A stretch of 64,000 nt of DNA from an uncultured Sulfitobacter sp. (GCA_947501805.1 CANMXJ010000004.1:186001-250000); one strand, 5' to 3'; positions 1 to 13,050 are shown, numbered from the stretch's first letter. A program made the numbers and translations. Notes: generated from the letters alone by a model not told the origin.

Positions 1-48
1 TGGGTTGCGACACATCAGGCCATTGCGCCTGTGCAGCCCCTGCCCTAA
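1..48 (+). CDS. Possible 3' end of an upstream gene (partial)
   Basis: Read from base 1, the frame is open for 15 codons (WVATHQAIAPVQPLP) and stops at TAA 46-48, with non-coding sequence up to trmFO. It may be the C-terminus of a plus-strand gene entering from the left. Fifteen codons are too few to identify a family, so this is a tentative call based only on an open frame at the window edge. Confidence 0.2.
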   Translation, partial: WVATHQAIAPVQPLP

Positions 49-156
49 ATCCAATGTACGCGTCGGCAACGTCCCTATCTGATCGAAAGGCGCGGCGAAT
101 TCACGGATTGAAGGCAGATCGCGGCCAAATTCTTAGACAAAATACAAAGAGCGGAC

Positions 157-1509
157 ATGACACAAACACTCCATATCATCGGCGGCGGGATGGCCGGATC
201 AGAAGCTGCTTGGCAGGCCGCAAACGCTGGCGTTCAGGTGTTGATCCATGAGATGCGCCCTAAGGTCGGCACCTTTGCGCATCAGACGGGGTTGCTGGGC
301 GAGATGGTTTGCTCCAATTCATTCCGTTCGGACGATTCGGAACAGAACGCGGTGGGTTTGCTGCACTGGGAAATGCGCGCGGCAAACGGGTTGATCATGG
401 CCACGGCCGATAAACACAAATTGCCGGCGGGTGGTGCTTTGGCGGTTGATCGCGATCCCTTTGCACAGTCTGTGACGGACGCGCTTTTGGCGCACCCTAA
501 TATCAGTGTTGATTATGGCGAGATCACGCAATTGCCGCAGGACGGGCAATGGATCATTGCCACCGGCCCCCTTACGTCCGGTGCTTTGGCCGAGGCAATT
601 GCAGCTGAAACAGGCACCGAGGCGCTTGCGTTTTTCGACGCAATTGCGCCGATTGTTTACTTTGACAGCATCAATATGGATCGCGCGTGGATGCAGTCGC
701 GGTATGATAAGGGCGAGACCGAAGAGGAACGCACGGCCTATCTAAACTGCCCAATGGACAAGGACCAGTATGAGGCCTTTATCGACGCGTTGCTGGCCGC
801 AGATAAAACAGAATTCCGCGAAGGCGAGACGGCAGGCTATTTCGACGGGTGCTTGCCGATTGAAGTCATGGCAGAACGGGGACGAGAGACCTTGCGCTTT
901 GGTCCGATGAAACCTGTTGGCTTGACCAATCCACACGATCCTGATGTCAAAGCCTATGCCGTTGTGCAGCTACGCCGCGACAACAAACTTGGGACGCTCT
1001 ACAATATGGTCGGTTTCCAGACCAAGATGAAGTACGGTGCGCAAGTCGATGTTTTCAAAATGATTCCCGGCCTTGAGAATGCGTCATTTGCGCGACTTGG
1101 GGGCATTCACCGGAACTCTTTTATCAACTCGCCTACCTTGCTGGATGACCAGATGCGATTGCGCGCGCGCCCAAATATCCGCTTTGCAGGGCAAATTACA
1201 GGCGTTGAAGGCTATGTTGAAAGTGCTGCCATGGGATTGCTTGCGGGGCGAATGGCGGCGGCTGAAATTCTGGGTGGCACTGCGCCAACCCCGCCCAACA
1301 CAACAGCCATGGGTGCATTGATCACCCACATCACAGGCGGTGCGGATGCCAAGACATTCCAACCGATGAACGTCAATTTCGGTCTTTTCCCACCTGTTGA
1401 GGGGCTGAAATCCGGGCGCCGTGGCCGCAAGGACCGTTACAAGGCTTACACAGACCGCGCCAAACTGGACTGGCAGGCGTGGCTGGACAGGGACGCGGTG
1501 CCTGCCTAA
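157..1509 (+). CDS. trmFO: TrmFO, folate/FAD-dependent tRNA (uracil-54-C5)-methyltransferase
   Basis: This 450-residue protein carries an N-terminal FAD dinucleotide-binding motif ([11 protein letters not shown], residues 9-19) and the family segment [11 protein letters not shown] soon after, the usual TrmFO layout and length. Family members use methylenetetrahydrofolate and FADH2 to make 5-methyluridine at position 54 of the tRNA T-loop, unlike SAM-dependent TrmA. It is cytoplasmic. The ATG at 157 places the FAD motif at the expected distance from the N-terminus. The next gene, a small methyltransferase, starts 10 bases after the stop, and gluQ overlaps that one, so the three probably share a transcript. 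Two of them modify tRNA. Identification is firm. Confidence 0.95.
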   Translation: MTQTLHIIGGGMAGSEAAWQAANAGVQVLIHEMRPKVGTFAHQTGLLGEMVCSNSFRSDDSEQNAVGLLHWEMRAANGLIMATADKHKLPAGGALAVDRDPFAQSVTDALLAHPNISVDYGEITQLPQDGQWIIATGPLTSGALAEAIAAETGTEALAFFDAIAPIVYFDSINMDRAWMQSRYDKGETEEERTAYLNCPMDKDQYEAFIDALLAADKTEFREGETAGYFDGCLPIEVMAERGRETLRFGPMKPVGLTNPHDPDVKAYAVVQLRRDNKLGTLYNMVGFQTKMKYGAQVDVFKMIPGLENASFARLGGIHRNSFINSPTLLDDQMRLRARPNIRFAGQITGVEGYVESAAMGLLAGRMAAAEILGGTAPTPPNTTAMGALITHITGGADAKTFQPMNVNFGLFPPVEGLKSGRRGRKDRYKAYTDRAKLDWQAWLDRDAVPA

Positions 1510-1518
1510 TCTGCCTGC

Positions 1519-2127
1519 ATGACAGACAAGTTCCTAGACAAAGTGTACGCCGCACGCACCGAAGAAGAGACGCGTGCGATTTATGATGACTGGGCCACCA
1601 GTTACGAGACTGAAATTGCCGAGAACGGCTATGCTACGCCCGGACGATGTGCGGCAGCTCTTGCGGGTGTGACAAAGGACATGGATGCGCCGGTGCTGGA
1701 TTTTGGCTGCGGCACGGGACTATCCGGGTTGGCGTTGAAACTTGCAGGATTTACCACGATAGACGGTGTAGATTTGTCCGCCGAAATGCTGGCCCAAGCC
1801 AGACAAAAGGGTGTATATCGCGACACAGCGCAGGTGACGGGTGATACTGTTCTGGACAAAGGTCGTTATCCTTCGATCACGGCGATTGGCGTGATCGGAT
1901 CAGGGGCCGCACCGGTTTCGGTTCTGGACACGCTGATGCATGCGCTTGACGCCGGAGGGCGATTGGTTTTTTCCTTTAACGATCACGCATTGGAAGATCC
2001 CGTGCACGAGGGGCGGATCAGCGAATGGACAGATTGCGGCGCTGCCCGGCTGATTTTTCGTGAACGTGGCGACCACCTGCCCGGCATCGGTATGAAATCC
2101 AACGTCTATATTCTTGAAAAAGCGTGA
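1519..2127 (+). CDS. Class I SAM-dependent methyltransferase, substrate unknown
   Basis: A 202-residue Rossmann-fold methyltransferase. Motif I (VLDFGCGTGLSG, residues 59-70) is clear, followed by an acidic motif II-like stretch (IDGVDLSAEML). The region before motif I (YDDWATSYE) resembles small methyltransferases of the UbiE/Tam-like superfamily. No substrate can be read from the sequence. It starts 10 bases after trmFO and its TGA overlaps the GTG start of gluQ in a GTGA junction, which implies translational coupling. Its place between two tRNA-modification genes makes an RNA or tRNA-related substrate possible, but that is only context. Confidence 0.85.
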   Translation: MTDKFLDKVYAARTEEETRAIYDDWATSYETEIAENGYATPGRCAAALAGVTKDMDAPVLDFGCGTGLSGLALKLAGFTTIDGVDLSAEMLAQARQKGVYRDTAQVTGDTVLDKGRYPSITAIGVIGSGAAPVSVLDTLMHALDAGGRLVFSFNDHALEDPVHEGRISEWTDCGAARLIFRERGDHLPGIGMKSNVYILEKA

Positions 2128-2972
2128 CATTCCGAACCCGTTTTGCACCGTCCCCTACAGGCCCCCTGCATCTGGGGCACGCCTATTCCGCGTTGCTGGC
2201 GTATCGCATGGCCCAAGAACGGCAAGGCGCATTCCTGCTCCGGATTGAAGATATTGACCAAAGCCGGGCCCGCCCGAAGTGGGAAACGCAAATCTATGAC
2301 GATCTGGCGTGGCTGGGGATCACATGGGAAACGCCCGTGATGCGGCAATCTGAACGCCAACCCGCGTATGACGCAGCCCTTGATACGCTCTGGAACCTTG
2401 GCCTTTTGTATCCTTGCAGCTGTACGCGGCGCGACATTCAAGAAGCGATGTCTGCACCGCAAGAAGGCGCGTCACTGCACGGCCCCGATGGGTTGATCTA
2501 CCCCGGCACCTGTCGGGAGAAAAACAATCGCAAAGGAGTTCGACCACGGAATGCTGCTCTCAGACTGGATATGTGCAAGGCATTGGATGGAATGGATCCG
2601 CTGACTTTTTCAGAAACGGGGATAAACGCGGGTCATGTTCAGGTCACGCCGGATGCGTTGGTGTCGCAGATTGGTGACGTGGTTCTTGCGCGCCGCGACA
2701 TGGGAACGTCCTATCATTTATCGGTGGTGCTGGACGATGCAGAACAGCGCATTTCACATGTGGTGCGCGGGCAGGATTTGTTCGAGGCGACCAAAATCCA
2801 CATTCTATTGCAACGCTTGTTGAAACTGCCGAAGCCAATCTATCACCATCACCGTCTTGTGCGCGACAGCACCGGTCGGCGATTGGCAAAACGGGATGAT
2901 GCGCGGGCAATCTCTTTGTATCGGCGTGAAGGAAAATCCGTAGAAGAAGTTTGTTCTTTGGCAGGACTTTAA
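2124..2972 (+). CDS. gluQ: Glutamyl-Q tRNA(Asp) synthetase
   Basis: This 282-residue protein is a truncated class I glutamyl-tRNA synthetase paralogue. It has the N-terminal PSPTGPLHLGHAYS segment with the HIGH-like HLGH, a Cys-containing zinc region (CSCTRRD), and a degenerate KMSKS-like RRLAKRDDA near the C-terminus. It lacks the anticodon-binding domain of full GluRS, as expected for GluQ. The family charges glutamate onto queuosine at position 34 of tRNA(Asp). The start is a GTG at 2124 overlapping the previous stop (GTGA), the only start that leaves the conserved N-terminus at the usual distance. hisI follows on the opposite strand, 27 bases away. Confidence 0.93.
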   Translation: MTFRTRFAPSPTGPLHLGHAYSALLAYRMAQERQGAFLLRIEDIDQSRARPKWETQIYDDLAWLGITWETPVMRQSERQPAYDAALDTLWNLGLLYPCSCTRRDIQEAMSAPQEGASLHGPDGLIYPGTCREKNNRKGVRPRNAALRLDMCKALDGMDPLTFSETGINAGHVQVTPDALVSQIGDVVLARRDMGTSYHLSVVLDDAEQRISHVVRGQDLFEATKIHILLQRLLKLPKPIYHHHRLVRDSTGRRLAKRDDARAISLYRREGKSVEEVCSLAGL

Positions 2973-2999
2973 GCGACGACATAAAAGTATCACGTGAGG

Positions 3000-3359
3000 T
3001 CAAACAGGCGCTGACAGCTCTTTGATTTCACCTTGCCGGACAGCGCGGTAAAAACAGCTCTGGCGTCCCGTGTGACAGGCTGGTCCCGTCTGCTTTACCA
3101 GCAAAAGCAAACAATCCTGATCGCAATCAAAGCGCAGATCAACTAGTTCCTGAACATGCCCGCTGGTTGCTCCCTTGATCCAGAACGCCTGACGCGAACG
3201 GCTCCAATAGGTCACGCGGCCCGTCTCTAGTGTTTTTGCGATACTCTCGGCGTTCATCCACGCCAGCATCAGCACTTCGTAGCTGTTTGCATCTTGGGCA
3301 ATGGCCGGGATCAAACCGGCGTCATTGTAGCGGAGCGTGGTGGGATCAAAGGGCATCAT
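3000..3359 (-). CDS. hisI: Phosphoribosyl-AMP cyclohydrolase
   Basis: About 119 residues. The conserved core is visible: WMNAES near the N-terminus, YWSRSR, then the metal-binding part [10 protein letters not shown] and [11 protein letters not shown]. The enzyme opens the purine ring of phosphoribosyl-AMP, the third step of histidine synthesis. Here it is a stand-alone HisI without a fused HisE domain. The frame is open upstream to 3422, but that would put the start 11 bases from the divergent neighbour. Homologues begin near MPFDP, so I place the start at the ATG-ATG pair at 3359/3356, leaving about 74 bases for two divergent promoters. The exact first codon is uncertain. Confidence 0.93.
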   Translation of the reverse strand: MMPFDPTTLRYNDAGLIPAIAQDANSYEVLMLAWMNAESIAKTLETGRVTYWSRSRQAFWIKGATSGHVQELVDLRFDCDQDCLLLLVKQTGPACHTGRQSCFYRAVRQGEIKELSAPV

Positions 3360-3433
3360 GCGCGGCTTTCTCGAATAATTTGCATCTGCGGTCAGGGGGG
3401 TTATGTAAGCAATATCGGACAAAGGAAACAGCC

Positions 3434-3898
3434 ATGTCAGGCGAGACGGACCTTATCAAACTCTACTCTGCACGCATACTGTCGCTTGCAGCGGATATTC
3501 CGCATCTGGGTCGGTTGGACAATCCGGACGCGACTGTGAAGCGCCGCTCACCCCTGTGCGGATCGACGGTAACGGTCGACGTAAAAGTCGTAGACGGAAA
3601 GTTGATCGATCTCGGGCAAGACGTGAAAGCCTGCGCACTTGGTCAAGCTGCGGCTGCTGTCGCGGGTCAGGCTGCGGTAAACACATCATTGGACGTGATC
3701 ACCACAGGACGCGACCAGTTGCGCGCCATGCTCAAAGAAAACGGACCGGTGCCAGATGCCCCTTTCGAGGGATTCGAAGTGTTAACCCCGGCGGTGGATT
3801 ACAAAAACCGTCATGCGTCCATTCTGCTCAGCATGGAAGCGATTGCAGAAGCGATGCAAAACGCGATGACCGCCAAAGACGTATCGGCCAATAGATAG
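3434..3898 (+). CDS. NifU/IscU-like iron-sulfur cluster scaffold protein
   Basis: A 154-residue protein starting at the ATG at 3434 behind an AAGGAAA ribosome binding site. Residues around PLCGSTV and [11 protein letters not shown] match the Cys-bearing loops of the NifU N-terminal (IscU-like) fold, with Asp/Gly-rich surroundings. Two conserved cysteines are visible, whereas canonical IscU has three, so this is the divergent 'iron-sulfur cluster assembly scaffold' type common in alphaproteobacteria. A role in cluster assembly is a family inference. It is divergent from hisI. The frame is also open upstream to 3230, but that part runs antisense through hisI and is not coding. Confidence 0.8.
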   Translation: MSGETDLIKLYSARILSLAADIPHLGRLDNPDATVKRRSPLCGSTVTVDVKVVDGKLIDLGQDVKACALGQAAAAVAGQAAVNTSLDVITTGRDQLRAMLKENGPVPDAPFEGFEVLTPAVDYKNRHASILLSMEAIAEAMQNAMTAKDVSANR

Positions 3899-3931
3899 TC
3901 AAGCGCGCAGAACGGATTGCCACCGCGAACT

Positions 3932-3966
3932 AAAAAAAACGCCGCACATCCAAAAGGATGGCGGCG
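3932..3966 (-). terminator. Intrinsic terminator of the small peptide transcript
   Basis: An 11-bp stem with one bulged A (3940-3951 with 3956-3966) and an AAAA loop is followed on the minus strand by an eight-base T run (the A run at 3932-3939). The T run is only on the minus side, so it terminates leftward transcription from the 42-residue gene at 4107-4235, leaving a 3' untranslated region of about 140 bases. Confidence 0.8.
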
Positions 3967-4106
3967 CAAGGAAAGCGTTTCTCATGGGGACCCGGCAGTG
4001 CCCTTGGGGTGGGACTCCCGTACAGACCAAGACAGGCAGTGTCAGTCTGATGCATCAATGTGGGACGGATGCGGTAGGCAAAGCGGCATGAGATCGCAGG
4101 CAGAAA

Positions 4107-4235
4107 TCAAACAAAAGCAGGCAGATGCAGACCAACAACAAGCATCACAACCAGCGCAGCTGCGCCGATAGCATCCTGCAACAATGTGTCGTGAGACCTT
4201 GTTGCGATGGATTTCAATGTTCTAAGTGTTGTCAT
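4107..4235 (-). CDS. Small 42-residue single-pass membrane peptide, candidate SOS-induced protein
   Basis: The minus strand encodes 42 residues: a basic N-terminal half (MTTLRTLKSIATRSHDTLL) and a hydrophobic C-terminal helix (GAAALVVMLVVGLHLPAFV). GGAG lies about 8 bases before the ATG, and a strong intrinsic terminator lies about 140 bases after the stop, so this is a self-contained small transcription unit. A perfect GTTC-N7-GTTC LexA box sits 57 bases upstream, just beyond the end of recG on the same strand. The layout, a LexA-controlled short membrane peptide, resembles SOS-induced division inhibitors such as Caulobacter SidA. I see no sequence homology to SidA, so the function is open. 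Coding status rests on the start signal, helix and flanking signals. Confidence 0.7.
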   Translation of the reverse strand: MTTLRTLKSIATRSHDTLLQDAIGAAALVVMLVVGLHLPAFV

Positions 4236-4291
4236 CTCTGTATCTCCGTCTTTGTTGCCCCTTTGTTCTCATTTCATTAACGCAATGTAAA

Positions 4292-4316
4292 GAACTTTTT
4301 GGGAACATTTGCGAAC
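4292..4316 (-). promoter_or_regulatory. LexA (SOS) box
   Basis: On the minus strand there are three GTTC half-sites. The pair at 4303-4306 and 4292-4295 is separated by exactly 7 bases, which is the alphaproteobacterial LexA consensus GTTC-N7-GTTC. A third GTTC lies at 4313-4316, six bases upstream. The site is in the gap between the end of recG and the 42-residue gene and reads toward the latter. Confidence 0.7.
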
Positions 4317-4334
4317 AAAATGATTGAAATGCCG

Positions 4335-8569
<4,235 letters not shown>

Positions 8570-8651
8570 CTAGCCTGTGCGTTGGCCTTGTGGCACAACA
8601 GATAGGTCGCAGGACAAAGCAGGTCTAGCGCATTTTTATCTCAAAGGAGGG

Positions 8652-9359
8652 TCAGGCAGATACTGCAATATCAAGGGATACCGGTTCTGGATCGCGCAGG
8701 ACATATCCGCGGCCCCAGACGGTCTCGATGTAGTTTTCACCGTCAGTTGCTATACTCAACTTCTTGCGCAGCTTGCAGATAAAGACATCAATAATCTTCA
8801 GTTCCGGTTCATCCATACCGCCATAGAGGTGATTCAGGAACATCTCCTTGGTTAGGGTCGTTCCCTTGCGCAACGATAGCAGCTCCAGCATCTGATATTC
8901 TTTGCCGGTCAAATGCACGGTCTGGTTGTCTACGCTGACTGTCTTGGCATCTAGATTAACCGCGATTTGCCCGGTCTCGATCACCGATTGTGAATGGCCT
9001 TTCGAGCGCCGGATGATCGCATGAATACGCGCTACCAGTTCTTCACGGTGGAATGGTTTGGTCAAATAGTCGTCTGCCCCAAATCCAAAGCCCTTTATTT
9101 TGCTGTCGGTGTCATCCGAACCCGACAGGATCAGAATCGGTGTCTCGATTCGGCTGAGGCGCAGCTGGCGCAATACCTCGTGACCGTTCATATCTGGAAG
9201 GTCCAGATCAAGCAGAATGAGATCGTAATCATACAACTTCGCCAGATCGATCCCTTCTTCGCCAAGGTCAGTGGCGTAAACATTCAGATTGGCATGGGTC
9301 AGCATCAATTCGATGCTGCGGGAGGTGGTAGGATCGTCTTCAACAAGCAGTACGCGCAT
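8652..9359 (-). CDS. ctrA: Cell-cycle response regulator CtrA
   Basis: A 235-residue OmpR-family regulator. The receiver domain begins [10 protein letters not shown] with phospho-acceptor Asp51 ([11 protein letters not shown]) and a DDYLTKPF segment. The C-terminal winged helix matches CtrA closely ([33 protein letters not shown]). In Rhodobacterales CtrA is usually not essential and controls motility, gene-transfer-agent and related genes rather than replication. The protein ends in DIAVSA rather than the AA degron of Caulobacter CtrA. sciP, which encodes a CtrA inhibitor, lies directly upstream on the same strand, 97 bases away. Confidence 0.96.
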   Translation of the reverse strand: MRVLLVEDDPTTSRSIELMLTHANLNVYATDLGEEGIDLAKLYDYDLILLDLDLPDMNGHEVLRQLRLSRIETPILILSGSDDTDSKIKGFGFGADDYLTKPFHREELVARIHAIIRRSKGHSQSVIETGQIAVNLDAKTVSVDNQTVHLTGKEYQMLELLSLRKGTTLTKEMFLNHLYGGMDEPELKIIDVFICKLRKKLSIATDGENYIETVWGRGYVLRDPEPVSLDIAVSA

Positions 9360-9414
9360 TCACATTCTCCGAATAAACTTGATCATCGCTGGACTGGATC
9401 GTGAACAAAAAAGG

Positions 9415-9429
9415 TTAACCACCCGTTAC
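9415..9429. promoter_or_regulatory. Near-consensus CtrA-binding site upstream of ctrA
   Basis: The sequence is TTAA-N7-TTAC, one mismatch from the CtrA consensus TTAA-N7-TTAA, in the gap between sciP and ctrA. Autoregulation of ctrA through such sites is known in other alphaproteobacteria. One mismatched site in an AT-rich gap is weak evidence. Confidence 0.35.
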
Positions 9430-9456
9430 CGATTGTAGACAAAGTATATTAACAAC

Positions 9457-9735
9457 TTAAGGTTGTCTATACTTCTGTAACGCTGTGGCTTTTAGGGCAG
9501 CTTCACCATGTTCAGTGACGGCCCGAACCCATTCAAGGAATTCTTCTTCGCTGATCTGATACCGGTCGAGCGCCTCTGCCTGGCTGATCAGCCCGTAGAC
9601 CACGCCGCGCACCACCGCTGCCTTGCGTGATGCCACCCAGCGCCGAGTCTTGGCAGGGGGTAAATCTGCCTGGCTCATGACACTGCCGTCAGCCATGGTT
9701 ACGGACCGGGGGCCATCCACTTTTTTCAGATACAT
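9457..9735 (-). CDS. sciP: SciP-like CtrA inhibitory protein (DUF1153 family)
   Basis: About 92 residues. The highly conserved DUF1153 core is present: DGPRSVT, then DLPPAKTRRWVASRKAAVV, then SEEEFLEWV and the C-terminal KYRQP. SciP is a small helix-turn-helix protein that binds CtrA and blocks transcription of CtrA-dependent promoters in Caulobacter. I chose the ATG at 9735 (MYLKKVDGPRS), where homologues begin; in-frame ATGs also exist at 9744 and 9774. It is immediately upstream of ctrA on the same strand, which fits a regulatory pair. Confidence 0.9.
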   Translation of the reverse strand: MYLKKVDGPRSVTMADGSVMSQADLPPAKTRRWVASRKAAVVRGVVYGLISQAEALDRYQISEEEFLEWVRAVTEHGEAALKATALQKYRQP

Positions 9736-9859
9736 CAGGTTCATCCATATAATCGCAGGGACACCCTTGCGCATTTGCGCTTAACGGCAAATGAAGCCGC
9801 CCCTTGTGAGTAGTTAGGATTTTCCTATATTCCATCCTAAACCTCTCCCGGAGAAACCC

Positions 9860-11002
9860 ATGCCGCTTGATCAGACCCCCCCGCTGAATTCCTTGGGCTT
9901 TGCCAAAGCCCCTGCTGACACGCGCGTTGTTGTGGCGATGTCCGGCGGCGTTGACAGCTCCGTTGTGGCCGCAATGCTAGCCGAAGAAGGTTATGACGTA
10001 GTCGGTGTCACCCTACAGCTTTATGATCACGGGGCTGCCTTGGCTAAAAAGGGGGCCTGCTGCGCGGGCATCGACATTCACGATGCGCGCCGTGTGGCAG
10101 AGGAAATGGGTTTTCCCCATTATGTGTTGGATTATGAAAACATCTTTCAGGATGCAGTGATCGACGAATTCGCGGACAGCTATCTGGGTGGGGCAACACC
10201 TGTGCCCTGCATCCGCTGCAACGAGCGCGTGAAATTCAAGGATCTTCTGGAAACCGCCAAAGACCTTGAGGCCGATTGCATGGCAACCGGACATTACATT
10301 CAACGCATGATGGGAGATCAGGGCGCTGAACTCCATTCGGCAGCGGATGCCAGCCGTGATCAAAGCTATTTCCTGTTCTCGACCACGCCGGAGCAGCTGG
10401 AATACCTGCGCTTCCCTCTGGGGCATCTGCCGTCCAAGGACGACACGCGTGCATTGGCCGCAAAATATGGTCTCAGCGTGGCGATGAAGCCTGATAGTCA
10501 GGATATTTGTTTTGTGCCTAACGGGGATTACGCGGCCGTGATCCGCAAACTGCGCCCCGAGGCCGCAGACCCGGGCAACATCGTGGATTCCGAAGGCACC
10601 ATTCTCGCGCAACACGACGGCATCATTCACTACACAATCGGTCAGCGCCGTGGGTTGGGCATCGGCGGTCTGGCCGATCCGCTTTATGTTGTCAAATTGG
10701 ATGCGGATCGCAAGGAAGTTGTGGTTGGTCCGAAATCAATGCTGGCCACACGCACAGTTCCGGTCAAGGAAATCAACTGGCTTGGTGACGAACCGATGAT
10801 GTCGCGCACGGAGTGGCCGATCGCGGTCAAGGTCCGTTCAACCCGCCCGCCACGTGACGCAATTCTGCGCCCGATCACCGCGACAACAGCCACAGTCGAG
10901 TTGTTGACCCCCGAAGAAGGCGTAAGCCCGGGCCAAGCCTGCGTGTTCTACGATCCAGACAGCACGCGAATTTTTGGCGGTGGCTGGGTCCACAAAGGCT
11001 GA
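9860..11002 (+). CDS. mnmA: tRNA 2-thiouridine(34) synthase MnmA
   Basis: A 380-residue protein with the PP-loop SGGVDSS (residues 28-34) near the N-terminus. Candidate active-site cysteines are Cys117/Cys120 (CIRC) and Cys217 in DSQDICFV, the usual MnmA catalytic pair region. The C-terminal part is the two beta-barrel domains of the family, ending in FGGGWV. MnmA adenylates and thiolates U34 of Lys, Glu and Gln tRNAs. A CCCGGAG ribosome binding site precedes the ATG. It is divergent from sciP and convergent with lpxB, with a short repeated element just after its stop. Confidence 0.96.
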   Translation: MPLDQTPPLNSLGFAKAPADTRVVVAMSGGVDSSVVAAMLAEEGYDVVGVTLQLYDHGAALAKKGACCAGIDIHDARRVAEEMGFPHYVLDYENIFQDAVIDEFADSYLGGATPVPCIRCNERVKFKDLLETAKDLEADCMATGHYIQRMMGDQGAELHSAADASRDQSYFLFSTTPEQLEYLRFPLGHLPSKDDTRALAAKYGLSVAMKPDSQDICFVPNGDYAAVIRKLRPEAADPGNIVDSEGTILAQHDGIIHYTIGQRRGLGIGGLADPLYVVKLDADRKEVVVGPKSMLATRTVPVKEINWLGDEPMMSRTEWPIAVKVRSTRPPRDAILRPITATTATVELLTPEEGVSPGQACVFYDPDSTRIFGGGWVHKG

Positions 11003-11010
11003 TCCATTCA

Positions 11011-11062
11011 GCTGCTCTTTTTGGCCCTAAATCTCGCGGGAGTTTGAGGGCAGAGCCCTCAT
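11011..11062. repeat. Intergenic repeat element, copy A
   Basis: Positions 11011-11036 match 40162-40187 at 23 of 26 bases, sharing the core CTCTTTTTGGCC. The right part (11046-11060) is the perfect hairpin GAGGGC-AGA-GCCCTC. A third, inverted relative is at 28833-28870. Each copy lies in a short gap right after a plus-strand stop codon. It resembles the short REP-like elements common between roseobacter genes and may act as a terminator or mRNA stabiliser. Confidence 0.55.
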
Positions 11063-11086
11063 ACCAGAATAAAATCATGTCGCGCT

Positions 11087-12253
11087 TCAGCGCGCCAATT
11101 CCACCATGCCGTCAAGAACCGCCTTTGCGGCGCGCAGTCCGGGTGCCTCGCCGCCCTGCCCTAACCGCTGCATGGTCGCGGTCATCGCATCCCGTTGGGC
11201 TTTGGGCGCATCCAGTACCCGCAAAACGGCTTCTGATATCGGGCCGGGGCGGCAATTCGCACCGATAAATTCCGGCACAGCGCGGGTCTCGGAGACCAGA
11301 TTGACCAAGGTCACGGTGTCCACCTTGACCATCCGCCCGATAATCTGGCGACTGATCCAGCTCATGTCATACGCGATCACCATCGGTGTCTGGCTGGCGG
11401 CCAATTCCAAAGACACGGTCCCGGACGCCGCCAATGCCACGTCCGCCGCCGCAAATGCGTCCCGTTTCTCTGCCTTAGGATCTACAACATCTGTGGCCAA
11501 CGGATTGAGGATAATTGGAGGGGGTGCCCAATTCTGCGTCAAACGGCGCACTGCACCAACGACCGGTGCGGCGGCTGGAATGACCACCCGTAACTCTGGA
11601 CGCTCCAGCTGCAGACGTGCGACCACCTGTTGAAATACGGGGCCAAGGCGTGCAACCTCGCTCTGACGTGACCCCGGCAAGACAAGAAGAAGCGGCGCAT
11701 CGTCAAGTTCATGGTGCGCACGAAACGCCTGTGCCTCTGCCTCCGTCGCCACGGGGTCGGCAACAACCGGATGGCCGACAAAGTCACAACGCATGCCGGC
11801 CGCTTCCATATAAGGCGGCTCGAACGGCAACAGGGCCAGAACCTGATCCACATAACGTGCCATTTTCTCCGCCCGTCCGGGACGCCATGCCCAGACTGTT
11901 GGGGCCACGTAATGCACTGTACGGATTTCGCTTTTTGCCTTGACCTTGCGCGCCACACGTAACGAAAAATCGGGGCTGTCGATGGTAATCAACACATCCG
12001 GCTGCATTTTCAGAACCGCAGCAACCGTTTCGTTGATTCGCGCCATAAGCGCACGGTATTTTGGTAAGATTTCGGCCAGCCCCATGACGCTCAGTTCTGC
12101 CATGTCAAAGCGGCTTTTCAGCCCCTCTGCCATCATCTCGGGACCGCCGATGCCCGCAAACGATACATCCGGCCGGAGCGACTTCAACCCTGCCATAAAC
12201 GCGCCGCCCAACTTGTCGCCGGAAGGTTCGCCTGCAAGGATAAAGACTTTCAC
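11087..12253 (-). CDS. lpxB: Lipid-A-disaccharide synthase
   Basis: A 388-residue glycosyltransferase. The N-terminus VFILAGEPSGDKLGG and later VVYVAPTVWAWRPGR-like and GHPVVADP segments are LpxB signatures. It joins UDP-2,3-diacylglucosamine to lipid X to give the tetra-acyl disaccharide of lipid A, at the inner membrane face. I chose the GTG at 12253 because it has a perfect GGAGG six bases upstream and overlaps the lpxI stop as GTGA. An ATG at 12277 lies inside lpxI without such a signal. It ends the lipid A operon and faces mnmA. Confidence 0.95.
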   Translation of the reverse strand: MKVFILAGEPSGDKLGGAFMAGLKSLRPDVSFAGIGGPEMMAEGLKSRFDMAELSVMGLAEILPKYRALMARINETVAAVLKMQPDVLITIDSPDFSLRVARKVKAKSEIRTVHYVAPTVWAWRPGRAEKMARYVDQVLALLPFEPPYMEAAGMRCDFVGHPVVADPVATEAEAQAFRAHHELDDAPLLLVLPGSRQSEVARLGPVFQQVVARLQLERPELRVVIPAAAPVVGAVRRLTQNWAPPPIILNPLATDVVDPKAEKRDAFAAADVALAASGTVSLELAASQTPMVIAYDMSWISRQIIGRMVKVDTVTLVNLVSETRAVPEFIGANCRPGPISEAVLRVLDAPKAQRDAMTATMQRLGQGGEAPGLRAAKAVLDGMVELAR

Positions 12254-13050
12254 GTCGTGCCTCCACTCCGGGACCACAGAACCAACCCGAATTCGTTTGC
12301 CAATGCTATGCAGCGTTCCGGTTCCAAAACAATCACATCGCCGGCATCCACAATCACGCCAGCCAGCCCCGCGTTGTGGGCCATTTCAATGGTGTCAGGT
12401 CCAATCGTCGGCATGTCGATCTCCCTGATCTGGCCCGTCTTTGGCCCCTTACACAGGATCGCGTTCATCTTAGCAGCTTTTGTCGGCAAAGTTGATAAAA
12501 GGTGGTCGGTGCCTCCCATTGTCTCAACGCCCAAGACCTGTTCGGCCCCAATTACACATGACTGTCCGATATCAAGCGGTGCCAGTCCTGCCAGCACGGC
12601 TTCGCCGCGCGCGGCATCGCGCCGCATCTGTGCATCGGGCCACTTTTCGGACAACACACCTTGTTCGGCCACCAGATCAGGCAACAATGTATCAGCGCCG
12701 ACAACTTCAAAGCCTGTTTGCTCGAAGATGTCTTTGAGAACCTGCAACGCCCCGTTGTCACCGGCCGCCAGTGCCTTTTGAAACAGCGGGACAAGCGGCA
12801 TTGTTTCACTGTCCAGCTTGGATGGATCCAACGCGGGCCGGTCAATCGCCCCGCAAAAGCAGACCTGCGTGATGCCGCGTTCGCCAAGTGTCACCAACAG
12901 CGTGCCAAGCGTTTCCAGCCGGAAGGTCAGATCAACACCGAGCTCCTCTGGTGGAACGCCTTCGTAAGCGCAGATCAGGGGGGCCACATCCTGTGCATGA
13001 GCCACCTCGACGGGCAAGCGCCCCCGGCCTGCGATCAACGCCAGCGTCAT
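12250..13050 (-). CDS. lpxI: UDP-2,3-diacylglucosamine pyrophosphatase LpxI
   Basis: A 266-residue protein of the DUF1009/LpxI family: N-terminal ALIAGRGRLPVEVA, a central ALDPSKLDS stretch, and the C-terminal nucleotide-hydrolase part with CKGPKTGQ and MPTIGPDT. LpxI hydrolyses UDP-2,3-diacylglucosamine to lipid X, and alphaproteobacteria use it instead of LpxH. It overlaps lpxA upstream by four bases (ATGA) and lpxB downstream (GTGA), placing it between the expected preceding and following steps of the pathway. Confidence 0.94.
   Translation of the reverse strand: MTLALIAGRGRLPVEVAHAQDVAPLICAYEGVPPEELGVDLTFRLETLGTLLVTLGERGITQVCFCGAIDRPALDPSKLDSETMPLVPLFQKALAAGDNGALQVLKDIFEQTGFEVVGADTLLPDLVAEQGVLSEKWPDAQMRRDAARGEAVLAGLAPLDIGQSCVIGAEQVLGVETMGGTDHLLSTLPTKAAKMNAILCKGPKTGQIREIDMPTIGPDTIEMAHNAGLAGVIVDAGDVIVLEPERCIALANEFGLVLWSRSGGTT

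Noticed and set aside
3230..3433. Upstream extension of the NifU-like gene
   Set aside because: The extension is antisense to hisI and outside the family alignment; the ATG at 3434 has AAGGAAA before it.
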